From contig LR746265.1 in the NCBI GenBank assembly GCA_902729315.2, forward strand, positions 3,638,892 to 3,702,891: 64,000 bases of DNA. The letters run 5' to 3'. The DNA is from Spirodela intermedia (taxonomy: Eukaryota > Streptophyta > Magnoliopsida > Alismatales > Araceae). The stretch's first letter is position 1. Each line of letters begins with the position of its first letter. Positions 48,236 through 60,267 of the stretch are shown in pieces. The notes beneath the pieces are model-generated. The model ran no database searches. It was given only the letters and a program-made list of their open reading frames with translations, and was not told the origin of the DNA. Made by a program: the position numbers and the translations under genes.

Positions 48236-48292
48236 CGTAAGATTGGAGAGGTAATCTGCCAACATTAGGTTCCCTTCTTGTGGGAATTGATG
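48236..48292 (-). mobile_element. Possible decayed RNase H fragment of a retroelement
   Basis: The minus strand translates to HQFPQEGNLMLADYLSNLT, close to the H-x-(Y/F)-x-x-EGN-x-x-AD-x-L-x-NL pattern that ends plant LINE-type RNase H domains. No intact frame extends beyond it, so it is at best a relic. Confidence 0.3.
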
Positions 48293-49759
48293 GGCCGGCT
48301 AGTATCCCATCAATAATCCATGTAACCTATATCATACATGCCTAAAATCTCTGACTCCAGATGGAGAAGCGCTCGCATGGCTGTTGCATGGAGAATGCTT
48401 GTTCTTATGCTGCTCAATAAAACCATTGAAGCCCATCATAGAACACTGACCGTGAGACTATCATATTAGTGCGCCGAATTAGTATCTGACGGCGTTCCAT
48501 AGGGTTGTTGGCAGGTCTAGGAAGTCACGAATCTCCTCCAATATCTCTGGGTTTGAAAGATTGGAAATAATATTTTTGCGCCCCAACTACACCAGACTAG
48601 TTTCAAGGCAGTGCCCATCCTTGGTCGCGGCCGATGGATTGGCTTGATATTCCTATGCTTATTATAAAACATTAAACCAGCTTTTATATTCAAAACCTTA
48701 AAAATAATTTTTTTTATTCGAAATAATACAGCAGAAGAGTTGAGCTAGAGGTTTTTCTGACCCGGTTGGAAGGATAGGTTATAGATCATTTTTTAATTAA
48801 TCATTCTCTTCGACAGCTGAATGGGAGAAATTCAGGGCACTCGTGGGGGGGCATTGAGTACGAGCATGTACTCCATGTGATGTCAGCCTTTTTGGGGTGG
48901 CATGATTAGGCCTCATCTCTGCTTCGATAAGTAGTAATGTTTTAAACGTGGTACCTTTGTAGCACAAGTTTCGCCTTACGAGGCGAATCTGTGAATGAAT
49001 CCACGAAGAAGTGTTACAGGCTCGCAGTTTATGGATCAGAGAGAGATATTATATTAAGTCGAGGGATTAATAAAAGGGTAGTTTTTGTGTATTTGAGATA
49101 TGAAATAATGGGATATACGACGAGGGCCGAAGGCACCAAGGGGTTCTGACCCAAGACGGGATCTTTGGGCCCATCTCTCCGCCTGTTGGCCGTTCCCTAG
49201 GGCAGGAGATTTGAGGAGGCCGCATGCCCGATGGAGATCGGACGGACGAACTGATGTCAAGGATCTAGTGAGTGAATTGGGTTATTCCCGGGGGAGATGC
49301 TAGAAGGATCCGGAGAAGATTCGCAGGTGGGGAAGCGATCGCAGTTCGGCACGGCAAGGCCAGGCAAGGGATTCTGAATGTCTACGTCATTATATATTTA
49401 TTTTTTCCGTTATCGGCAGCACATTTGCCTTGTTTTTCTTAATTTCCCCACGCCCCTTTCTTTCACAGTCGCGCCGGTCCCGGATGGAGGCGGAGGGGTT
49501 TGTGTTCTTTCCCACCGACCAGTCGTCGATCTTGTCTCCCTATTTGTTTCTGCCGATAATCGGGCAGTTCGGAGAAGGGCAAGGACGTAAAGCTAAAGAT
49601 TTACCGCCGGTGTTATACGATTGTTCCGCTCTTTCGATGCTGTTTGTGTGGTGAATGTCTGTTTCTGCTTTTGGATCCAATTGCTGGTTCTCTGTGGTAT
49701 GTTCACTCAAATCAACGCAGTTTCTCATCTATCTCGGTCTCTCTCTGTCTGTCTGCTTG

Positions 49760-49760
<1 letters not shown>

Positions 49761-49798
<38 letters not shown>
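49761..49798. repeat. (CT)n microsatellite in the LAZ1 5' region
   Basis: Uninterrupted CT run about 490 bp upstream of the LAZ1 start codon, after CTGTCTGTCTGC. Confidence 0.9.
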
Positions 49799-49800
<2 letters not shown>

Positions 49801-50282
49801 GTGTCTTCTCTCCTAAATCAATGCGATCGGCCTGTTTTGATTTTGTTTGCTAACATTCCTGTCGCCGATCTTCATAGCTGGCCAGACAGCTCGAAGGCTC
49901 CGAAGGGGCCTTCCTGGACCAGGCCACCTCATCCTGTCACCCCAGTGAGGGCATGGGTTCTCACTCCATTTCCTGCCCTCACTCGTACTCTCGATTTTTA
50001 TATTTTTACTATTTTCGCTTAGGAAAGTAAGGTTCTACTTTTCTGTCTTCTATTCTTCTTTTCTGATTTGGTCTATCATGGTCACAATCACTTTGCAGAT
50101 ACTTTGCCCACCTAGGGACCGAGTGAAACCATGTATATCAGGACCGCAGTTTGCAAGATAATTCATTAATTGCTCATAATTCGTGCCTTAGATGGCCTCG
50201 AGGAGACATTTATCATGCCGCTTTGTAAAAGGCCAGTGGTTTCTGTTAGATTGAGAATCCGCGGGAGTTCAGTGAAGCTCAA

Positions 50283-53200
50283 ATGAAGATACCTTGGAAT
50301 CTATTTCATGGGCTATCATCTTCTTTACCACCAATATGGGCAACAATAGTTGCTGGTGTATTTGTCCTCGCGAGCCTCTCCCTTTCAGGGTTCCTTATAT
50401 TTGAGCACCTTTCAGCTTACAGGAATCCTGAAGTATGTTTCCTCTTCATATGTTAATAAACTTCAAATAGATCTTCTGTGCACATGTTGCTTTTCTTTAG
50501 TTGTTTTTTACTCTTCCCCGGTGTGTGTGTGTTTTTCTTGCAGGAGCAGAAGTTTCTAATCGGCGTCATATTAATGGCTCCTTGTTATGCAATAGAGTCG
50601 GTGAGTCTTTTTAATAACTTGTGAGTATTTCTCTTGTAATTCGCTGATTTACTAACCCATATAAGTAGTGTAGTAGCACCACTCAGTTGTTATTTCAGTG
50701 AATTTCGAAATGATCCGAAAAATAGTCTTATTCCATAATCACGTAAGTGTAACCTTGACAGATGTTGTATCTTACTCAATTGAAGGAAAGAATCCTGGCT
50801 GTCTAATACACAAGACTTTTTCTCATCCCTTTTTTCTTGTCGGAAAAAGGTGGCCTGTACATGCAATTTTGTATATAATAGGATGAACGTTGTGGATCTA
50901 GGTAGCTGAAGTATAACGCCTCCGTTTAATCACGCATGTCTGCCTGGCCTTGTTCTTCTCCCTTTTCTCTAATGACTTTTCAGTGGGCTTTCTTGTTCAG
51001 AAGCTCTGAACTTAAAATTTCTGGAACAATGAAGCTATTTACTAGTACCACACGAATGTTGTTATGTAAGGCTGAAGAGATAAATTTCTGAAACATGATA
51101 AATTTCTGATTTTGGATTCAATCATTTTTTTAAAAAGATATAAAGGGCAAGGCTGAGGAGTTCCGTAGTGACAGCACATAAGGGCAAGGCAAGTGCCTTT
51201 CTCCCTTGGGGTTTATTTTATCATGTTCAGTTATTGTCTGCATTTTTTTTGTGATTTTATGTTAAAAGCCATGGGATGATCATTGTTTCTACGAAAATCA
51301 TAAACCTGACTGTTAGTTCATCATAATGAAAGAAAGAACAACAAAAACCTTATATTCACTTTCTGAGATAAAATGTAGATGAGACACCTTGCACTCCAAA
51401 CCAACGTAAACAAAAACTGGTTTTCTATGACGCCACCGCTAATTTTTTTTCATCCTATCGTGACTTACATTTATGCGTTTCAATGTTACAGCTCTATGGT
51501 CCCATTACCTCAGTAATAAAGTCAAACCGGTTGATCAGTTTCTGTTTCGTTGAAACATACGCAATTCTTAGTTAATGCAACTCCAAATGACCTGGTCATA
51601 TTCTAGTTGTAGAAAAAGAATCTTAAGAATGTTTCTTTTCTGCTTCTTAGTTTTGTGTTTGAAAATGCAACGTGGTTTTGTGATGCATCCTTTGTTTAGA
51701 TCCATGCCTGTTGTTATGCATAATTTTATGAGACCAAATTGTCAAGGCTGTTGGAACATACATACTGCTTGTTATTTTTCTGTTGGCTACTTTTATCGTT
51801 TGTATTGCCACCTTTGCCACTGAAAGGAAAACATGAAGAACCACTTGGAGCGTTTTCATGATGTTCCTAATTTTCTCATTGATAGTGGGGCTTAAAAAAA
51901 TACATGTTTCTTTCCATTGCAGTATATATCTTTGGCCAACCCTTCTGTTAGTGTCGACTGTGAGATCTTACGGGATTGCTATGAAGCCTTTGCTATGTAC
52001 TGTTTTGGGAGATACCTCATTGCTTGCTTAGGTATGCTTCTGTAAATAGTCCCTGAATTTTTTTTAATTAGCTGTTTTTTTATTTGTCATTCGCTATTGA
52101 AAGTCTCTGTTTTTTATATCATGTCATTATTGTTATTATTTCAAGACCTAGATTTGTTCATCTTCTATTATTCCCTGAAATATTTCCAATCGGAGATAAG
52201 CCTTGGCAAGGCATGCTTCAAAACAGAGTTATGTGATAGATCTTTAGCAACACTTTGCCTTATCGTGTCATATTTCAGAATACCCTTATCATGTACAGGT
52301 CTGAACAACTTGTTTTAATTAGAACCTGGACTGGAGATCTAGTTCGAATATGTACTTGCCAAAATCAGTTGGAACCGGCAATTCTACATTTGTTCCAGTT
52401 GTCTCTACCCAATCTTTGTTTAATCTAAAGATGGTGCCATTTTCACCTTCATTCGTGGTAACTAAGATTGCTTTCCGATGAAAGCCTTCTAGAGTACAAT
52501 GAGAAAAAGAAAAAAATGCAGTGTATTTTTTTCAGACTTATTTACGTTTTATTTGAAAAATCTCTCTGCTGCATGGAGAAAATTTTCATAGAGAGGACTA
52601 GCAATGGCCATGAACTCACCCATGCGAGTAGTTTGGGATGGTAATGATTTTATTTCACTCTGTATCTTGTATCGGAGATAATAATTTATGTTCACGCAGA
52701 TACAGCTGTTCCTTGGCATATAATTATGGCTGTCAGGTAATAATTGTCAAGAAGTAAAGATACGGGTTCGATTCCAAAAAACACGATAATTTTAGAAAAA
52801 AGGGGTCTCGATCTCTATTGAATCTGAATTGATGAGCACAAATGAGCACAAATGTACTTGTATTGTTGTATTGCTTATGATTTCCCTTGTTTTTAAATGT
52901 GAACAAGAGGGTCAATAAAGATAATCTTTGAATAATCCAGCAAGAAGCTACTTTTCTCTTGGCATGTACTTTTGAGTCTTGATCCATGTCAACATAGATG
53001 GACCTCAAACTTATCTGTCAAAAAAAAATGATTATACTACTCAAAAAGCAAGCAGTTTATCTTCCTCTCCTGATGCACAAATACATGTATTGTTACGATA
53101 CATTGAATCGTTTCAAATATGAACACACTGTGAAATAGTGATTACTACTTTTTAGGGGAAATTAAAGAACGAATTTGGTGCATTGAAGTGGAGTTCCAAT

Positions 53201-56200
53201 GCACTGGCATCTATGTGGGTGTCTAAAAGAGAAAGTTATGCAGTTCTGGACATCAATATCACCCACTGTGGTAGTTAAAGTGTAAATCAAAAGGTTCCCT
53301 ATGGCTTACCTGTGATCTCTGCCAGCAGGGACCTTTAGAGGGTTGACTACAATTTATATGAGAGGATTGAATTTCTCTCAAGATTTTCATAGAGCTAATA
53401 GTTAAGTTAATGAATATTCTTCAAATTTTTCTTATAAACTCCTATCAGTTCGACATGGAGGGTAGGGCATTAAAAATAATTAATAAAAAAATTGGGAACC
53501 ATGGTCTTTAGTGCCAATGGTTTTTCCCGTGTTATGTCTTCTCAATTTCTGTTCTCCTCATGCAAAAGTTCAAAAACTTGGTGTATTCCACTCCTCGTAG
53601 TTGTTCTCCTCATAACAAAGTTCAGTTTCTGTTCTACTTTAGTAGTTGATATCCTGTCATGTTTTTATTTCTCTCTATTTCAAAGTTTTCAGCATGTTCG
53701 TTTATTTTTAGTTCATGACACAATTCTGTTATTCACCAAAATTTTAAGCTTGGTAGACCCTGTTGTTAAAGCTATTTTTCCACCGCGTTACTGGCTACTA
53801 CTATTACTATTTGACCTCCCGTGTTTCCTGATAGGTGGGGAAGAAAGAACAATCCAATTCATGAGGAGACAAGGTGGCTCTAGTTCTAATGACCCACTAT
53901 TGGCTGACACATCTGAGAAAGGGATTATAAAGCATCCGTTCCCTATGAATTATATCCTGAAACCATGGAAACTTGGCGAGTGGTTTTTTCTCATCATCAA
54001 GTTTGGAATTGTCCAATATGTATGCCCGCTCTAAATTCGCTGAGACTTTGCCTTGAAATCGTTGCCACCATTTTTTTTCTTTTTGAGTGATATTTTAGCT
54101 GTATATTTGTAGTTTTTGGTGTGGTGATTCAAATCCTATAAATTACATGCCTAACTTCCATACAGCCTTCGGTGATGACTGAAATGTGCATTCGTTTTTT
54201 GCAGATGATAATAAAAACTTTTCTAGCTATTTTAGCTGTGGTTCTAGAGGCCTTTGGAGTCTATTGTGAAGGAGAATTTAAATGGACATGTGGGTAAGTT
54301 CATATATGGTGATTTGTGATGACACTGCATGAAATAAACGTCCATCCCTCTGGCCAATCCTTAATGTAGTGTTGTCTGTGGTTCTGTCTCCGTAGAACTG
54401 CCCTGCTGGATGCTAGATAAACTGCTACCTTCCTTTTTCCTTCTCTTTTTTGACATCCACTGCCTGTCTTTTAGCCTTAGTACTAAGCACCAGGTATGTG
54501 TCCTTCGCCGGATGCTGGCAACAATCTTTGCGGATGCAGGCCATGGCATTGATATGATGATGTTTTTTCTTCACGAGATCAGTTATGATGTTTCTTTGAG
54601 GCGCCATATTGATAGTCAAGCTTTTTTGCAAACATCTCTTCAATTTTTTTGTGAGCTCCGAAGCCGCTAGGACGGACATAAAACGTGCTGCAAATTCTTG
54701 TAGGTACCCATACATGGCGGTCGTTCTCAATTTCAGCCAGTCGTGGGCTCTGTACTGTTTAGTCCAGTTCTATGCGGCTACTAAGGATGAGCTGGCTCAT
54801 ATAAAACCACTGGCCAAGTTCCTCATGTTCAAATCAATTGTGTTCTTGACATGGTGGCAAGGGGTGGCCATTGCTATCTTATATTCTTTGGGTTTGTTCA
54901 ATAGTCCTATAGCTCAGGGATTGCAGTTCAAATCAAGTGTTCAGGATTTCATCATTTGCATCGAGGTATTTTAATCAGGTTAAACCTGCTGATTCTGCAC
55001 GTATTCTCCATTAATTTTCCTGGAAGTTATTTCCTCGTATATATGTTTGCTAGTTCTGTACCCTCAACCATCGTCTTGTTCAGTGGCCATTTACTCACCA
55101 TGCTTTCACCTACCCTTTTCCTTTACGTGCTTTTTTTGGACGCTGGGAAATAGCTGGCACCTTCGTGTATGGATTGAAGCCCTGGGTTTCAATTATCTTA
55201 CGGAAATATTCTCATGAAAATATGGTTTCCCTAGTATTATGATTATTTCTTAATGCTCAGCTATTTGAGCTTCACAGCTCCTCGTCATGTTTATCTATGG
55301 TTTCTACCCGAAATGCTCATCTTTTTCTTCGTTCAGAAACCAGATGGCGGAGCTCTTCCGCCACTGCTAAAAGACTCTGCTTAATGACACCAGCCCAATA
55401 GATTAATTAGTTTCATGCAAACCCTTTCATGTTGCTGTGAGAACCCAGAACCTAAAAAACTTGAATTTTTTTTTTTTGGCAGCTGGATACCTTTTTTTTT
55501 TACATATAAAATGAGAAATTTATCCCCTTCTGGATCGTTATGCTTATGCTGTCTTCTTACCCCTAGAAACCCCTGATGCCCACCATTAACAGGAACAGAG
55601 CATGGCGTACATGTGCACGCAAGGGACTCCATGAGGCAGTTTATCTCGAGCATACACAATTTGATACTCTATGAGATTGATGAATGGAAACCCACCCATC
55701 ATAGTCATTTCATCGGTTCATATTGAGCAAAGTTCTTCCATATTTAGGACAATCTTTTGCATGAAGGAGCTCGGCTCACAAGATCACAGTTTGACGGCCA
55801 GCATGTTCTTTCCAGCACAGATGGGGATCGCTTCTGCAGTCCACCTCTACGTGTTCCCCGCCCTGCCGTACGCGCTGATGGGCGACCGCGTCACCGGCGC
55901 CGTCTCAGTGCTCGGAGACTACGTCTCCGTTGAATGCCCCGTCGATCCCGACGAAGTGAGGGACAGCGAGCGGCCGACGAAGCTGCGGCTCCCCCAGGCC
56001 GACGCCGACGCCGCAGCCGCCGCCGGCAGAAGCGGGATGAGACTCAGAGACAGCGTCAGAGACGTCGTCCTCGGCGGCGGTGGATACGTGAGGGCTTCAT
56101 CTCCCATGTGATTCTATGATCATGTTAATGAATGTGGCTTTTTGATTATGATTGTGATGCCTGCAGATCGTCAGCGACGTGAAGTTCACCGTGAACCACG

Positions 56201-56529
56201 CTGTGGAACCGATGGAGAAGGGGTTCTCGCGCTTCAACGAGAAGCTCCACAAGATATCCCAGAACATGAAGAAGCACAAGGAGAGGAGGAGAGCAAAGGA
56301 CGACGCCTGCATCTCCTCGCCGTCCCCCGCTCGGAGGGTCATCCGCGGGATAGACGACCCGCTGCTGAACGGTGGCGGCAGCGTCAGCGACAGCGGCGCC
56401 GCCGGCAGGGGGAGGAGGCACCGCCGGCGGTCGGGCTACGCGAGCGCGGAGAGCGGCGGCGAGAGCAGCGACCAGGGCTCCGGCGGCAGCTACGAGATCC
56501 GCGGCCGGAGATGGATCACCCGAGAGTAA
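50283..56529 (+). CDS. LAZ1: LAZ1-like membrane protein (TMEM184 / organic solute transporter alpha family)
   Basis: LAZARUS1-type proteins are multi-pass membrane proteins of the vacuole and endomembranes, linked in Arabidopsis to cell death control and vacuolar and brassinosteroid trafficking. Eight exons join in frame: 50283-50432, 50544-50600, 51923-52031, 53835-54019, 54205-54293, 54704-54965, 55821-56087, 56167-56529, giving 493 residues, near the family size. Features in order: first helix about 18-40 (IWATIVAGVFVLASLSLSGF), EHLSAYRNPEEQKFLIGVIL with MAPCYAIESYISL, the conserved DCYEAFAMYCFGRYLIACLGG, HPFPMNYILKPWKLG, then FSQSWALYCLVQFY, TWWQGVAIAILYSLG and FIICIEMGIASAVHLYVFP. The C-terminus after about residue 350 is soluble, with VKFTVNHAVEPMEKGF followed by an Arg/Ser/Gly-rich tail. 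Exons 7 and 8 are visibly far richer in GC than exons 1-6. The ATG at 50283 gives the expected MKIPWNL-type start before helix 1. Confidence 0.93.
52764..52775 (+). mobile_element. Isolated B-box-like word in a LAZ1 intron
   Basis: CGGGTTCGATTCC-type sequence matches a Pol III B box, but no convincing A box was found upstream. It may be a worn tRNA-derived element. Confidence 0.2.
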
Positions 56530-56723
56530 GTAGTCCCTGGCGAAGGAGAACACGATGGGCGTCGCCGCCAGTGCTCCGGCGGCACTCCTCTCCCCGTCCC
56601 TGCCTGTAGATTCATTCCCCTGAGCTGAGCGAGTGGGAGCCTTGACGGTGCGGTCCATCTCCGAACCAACTGTGCTGGTGGATCGGAATCCGCCGTCACC
56701 GATTTCAGCTTATTAACCCTCCG

Positions 56724-56729
56724 AATAAA
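56724..56729 (+). terminator. Possible polyadenylation signal of LAZ1
   Basis: AATAAA lies about 195 bp after the stop codon, followed by an AT-rich stretch. Confidence 0.45.
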
Positions 56730-57223
56730 AAATATTATTTCTTCGTTCCAGTTCCTCACTAAGAACGACGTCTAATATTACGGATTATGCCACTGGCCTC
56801 CCCCTGGTGGTGGCAAGGAGGCCAGTGGGTGCCATTTTCTTGTTGATATATTGGCCCGAATAACTCGGGTTAAGGTCACTTAATTGAAGGGCTAATGAGG
56901 GTTAGCGCTAATGGGCTGGTAAAACCCCGAGGCCCCGTCTTATTGGGCCAAACCGGTTTTTTCGAACTTGTCGGCCCTTTTGAGTCTGACTCTTTCTCTC
57001 CATCGGGCCCAACTCATTCTTCCCGATGTTAATAAGGTCTGACATGGATTTTCTCGGGTTTTTGAATAAATTTCCCGAATTTCACTTACCTCCTGCCAAG
57101 AGCTTTATACGACAGCTTTAATATATGATAATAATTATTTATTCTGAACAGCTTTTCGGACTGTTGCGGCTCGACGCTGCTAGTCCACCTAAATACGGAC
57201 GATGACGGCCCCACTTATTCTTG

Positions 57224-57231
57224 CCACGTGG
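57224..57231. promoter_or_regulatory. Palindromic G-box upstream of the branching-enzyme gene
   Basis: CCACGTGG, a perfect G-box, lies about 220 bp before the candidate transit-peptide ATG. Confidence 0.5.
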
Positions 57232-57250
57232 ATATGCGGCCATGTCGTTC

Positions 57251-57256
57251 CACGTG
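57251..57256. promoter_or_regulatory. Second CACGTG core (ABRE/G-box type)
   Basis: CACGTG within CCACGTGTTAC, about 26 bp from the first G-box. Paired ACGT cores of this kind are known from ABA- and sugar-responsive plant promoters; function here is inferred. Confidence 0.45.
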
Positions 57257-57446
57257 TTACGATAAACGCGTGGCGCGTGTTCGTGGGGCGTGGGGGCGGA
57301 GGGAGGGAGGGGAGCAGTGAGGTGAGGGGGATAGCAGCGGGCTTCACTCTTTCCCACCTGAGGAGTTGGCGCCGAAGGAGCGTCTTTCTCGGAGGATCAG
57401 GGCGCGGTAGAGGCAAAGGGAGATTGTGGGAAGTAGCAGGGAGGAT

Positions 57447-57613
57447 ATGCCAATCATGTCCTCGTCATTCCCCCTGTCTCTTCCCCGAGTTTCTCCCAAT
57501 TACCGCGGAAGCTGCTGCAGGGAGGCAAGCATTCCTTGGATCTCATGTTTTCTCCGTTTTATTCTAATTGTTCGGAGATGCGGAATTTCTTCAAAGTGGC
57601 AGCGGCAGTCTGG
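57447..57613 (+). other. Candidate transit-peptide exon of the branching-enzyme gene
   Basis: ATGs at 57447 and 57456 open a frame starting MPIMSSSFPLSLPRVSPNYR, rich in Ser, Pro and Arg and free of acidic residues at first, as in plastid transit peptides. Donor candidates are a GC-type GAG|GCAAGC near 57525 and TCTG|GTTAGG near 57613. I could not define the middle exon joining it to 60268; a possible one is 59986-60041, but its phase does not fit. Confidence 0.35.
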
Positions 57614-60267
57614 TTAGGTTTCTGGTTCTCTACTTTCCTCTAAATGCGTGCGTCGGCTTTATCTCCGATATCCTCCAAATCAGAGCTCAATTTCCTTGTT
57701 ATCAATGACGGTACGCTTTCACTGCGGATTCATTCCAAGAGTCCGGTGAAACCGCATTGTTTGCGAACTACTCGAGAGTTAATTGACGTCTACTCACTAG
57801 CGCTTTTTACGCAGACAGGAAAATGATTTAGAGGACGATAATCAGTTTTGTATATCGGAGAAACGAATGCTGAATAGTTAGTTGGATGGATCAAAAAGCA
57901 GAAAATAAAGGCGGGGTCTGCTAGTCGAACTAAATCTGCTGTTCCGTGCTGACTATTTAAAATGATTATTAATCAAGTCTGTGGAATCACAATTCACCTA
58001 CATGACCAACCATTATAGCTATAATTTTTGGCTGGTACAATTTAGATTATGATAATAGACATACGTGATTTCCACTAACATCAACTGGATAATCAGTTGA
58101 TTTTAATGGAAATCAAGGTTCATTCTACTCGGATCTCTGAAGTTGGAGAAATACTGTACATCTGGTGAAGTTTAATCAGAAGCGATTTCATAATAGGGAA
58201 CGTCACTTGAATTCCGGGTTTGGAAAATGTTCCATGGAAATAATTCATGACGGAAGATGTAGTCATCATTCTAGTCTTAGAGATAAAGCTTTTTTGAAAA
58301 AAATCTCTTTGATTGAATGGTAATGCTAGTAGCTCAGTACATTCAAGAACGAAATGCCAGGTGCAAGTGGCCATTGGATTCCATTATATTTCTAACACAA
58401 AATACTAAATATGAAAACATTGGACAGTCATCTCAGTGTTCATAAGTTTATCAAAGTTTTAACACAGTATCAAGATTGGATATGTGCAGACAGACAATTT
58501 TAAGTGGTGAGATATAAGAACTACCCTTTGTCTAAGTTTCCAAACAAATCGGTGAAAGATTTATCAATTTTTGGTTTGACTTAGTGAGCGAAACTCTAAT
58601 TTCTACACATTCCGCTTTCTACTTGAGAACCATGCCTTCTGATGTGAAGGATGCTTTTTTTATGTTTTTCTCATTGGCGTTATTGTAGTTTTGCTAGTTA
58701 ATCACTGCTTTGTAGTCCTATAGCGATGCAGGATTCCGTTTTTTATACTAGTTACTTTTGGTCTGTGTTTGACATGAGCGATTTATATTGGATGTTGAGC
58801 TTATACGGCATGGTCAACTTGTCCAGTTCTCTAATTTTTGGAGTCCGAAACAACCATAAATAAGGAAATAGCATGGTTATTCTTAACTGGATGGAGTTGA
58901 GTAGGAACACAGGACCTCTTTCCTTATTTTTGTTTGGATATTTATACTGTCTAGTTTCGAAACAGCCATAAATAAGGAATCACTGGTAAGGTTTTACCTT
59001 GTATTCTTATGCAAAAAAGTGGAATATAAATATTCCTTCATCGGTTTAACTTGTGCTTCAGTACAATCGTCTCAAGTTTGATCTCCTGCGCTGATGTTCC
59101 TTGACGAGTAAATTCCTGGAATCGTGTCCTGGAAACTGGCGTTTAACGCTACTAGTTTGATTATATTTTTCTTATTGAACATTTTGAGGGTAGTGATGTA
59201 TTTCTCTCGAGGATAACATTCATGATACTAGATGGGTACTAGATAAACGGAAATAAAAGTTCGTTATTTCCAAACGAGTAAATTATCTCTCTCGGATATT
59301 TCATTGGCCAGAGATCTTGCATAGTTGATTAGATCTGGGATTAAAACGTCGAGGTTGATGTCTCAGATGATTATCTGATTTTATAATATTCATAACTCGA
59401 AAATAAAACGTTTCAGGAACTTAATTCATCATCGGAATCTTAAAATATATGTATACCTCTTAGATAAAATGATGTCCAATTTCTAGACAGATAGGCCCAC
59501 AATAAAACGTGGTAGGCGAAATTAGTGTTGTCCTATGATATGACGATACGTCTTAGCATCTGTAGATTAGAATTGACCTATACTAATATGTGATGTTTTC
59601 CTCTAGTTCTAAGCTTATAAATCCATCCCTCCATAATTTATATTGATGCACACTAATATGGTAAAACTAGTGATTTATGCATCTTCAAAATCCCATGTGA
59701 ATTTTGAACTGTAAATATTCTTTGGTAAATCTTAGTTTGTGGGAAAATATAGAGATGCATTTTTTTTTTCCACACAAACTCATGATTCTGCCACTGCTTC
59801 GTTTCATGTTTGTATGGTTCACAAATAGGTATTTCATTTATTTCTCTGAAAATGATTCATCGTACCGGTGTTGAAGAGGCCAATCAAAGGCGTTTAGAAA
59901 GTTTGCATACTGTTGAAACTAATGCAACTCTAGAAGTTTAGTCTTCATGTTGCCTTGACGTTTATTACTCAAATTTCATCTACAGGCTCAAAGACATTGT
60001 GGATTTCTCACGCCACATCCTGTAGTTTTCTTACCCAACAGGTCTGGTAAATTTCTAGGATGCTATTCTTCTCAATACCATAATAAACTACCATCGCAGA
60101 AGAAGGTACTATGCACGTCAGATATCTTTCTTAAAAATATCTTCTCGTCACATAATACAATTGCTTAGTCATGGTTAATAATGCTGCTGAAGTCGCTGAA
60201 CATAGTCGCAGTTATCTTTCAAATTTCGATCATGAAATGAATCCATTGTTGATGGATTGATGCTTAG

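Larger units (their letters stand above)
47632..50282. other. Intergenic region and 5' leader of LAZ1, with retroelement-like debris
   Basis: No gene is supported. A minus-strand segment near 48236-48292 reads like the end of a retroelement RNase H domain but is surrounded by stops. The right part (about 49440-50282) is probably the LAZ1 promoter and 5' UTR, with a (CT)n run at 49761-49798. Confidence 0.45.
56530..57446. other. Intergenic region between LAZ1 and starch branching enzyme
   Basis: It contains the LAZ1 3' UTR and, on the right, a GC-rich block with two CACGTG cores that is likely the branching-enzyme promoter. No exon is supported. Confidence 0.5.

Noticed and set aside
53492-54034. 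A continuous frame of 180 codons in LAZ1
   Set aside because: It runs from intron sequence into the true exon at 53835-54019; the first part has no family match and lacks a splice role.
56142-56658. Long ORFs in other frames over the last LAZ1 exon
   Set aside because: They arise from the high GC content of the exon; only the frame with VKFTVNHAVEPMEKGF continues the conserved protein.
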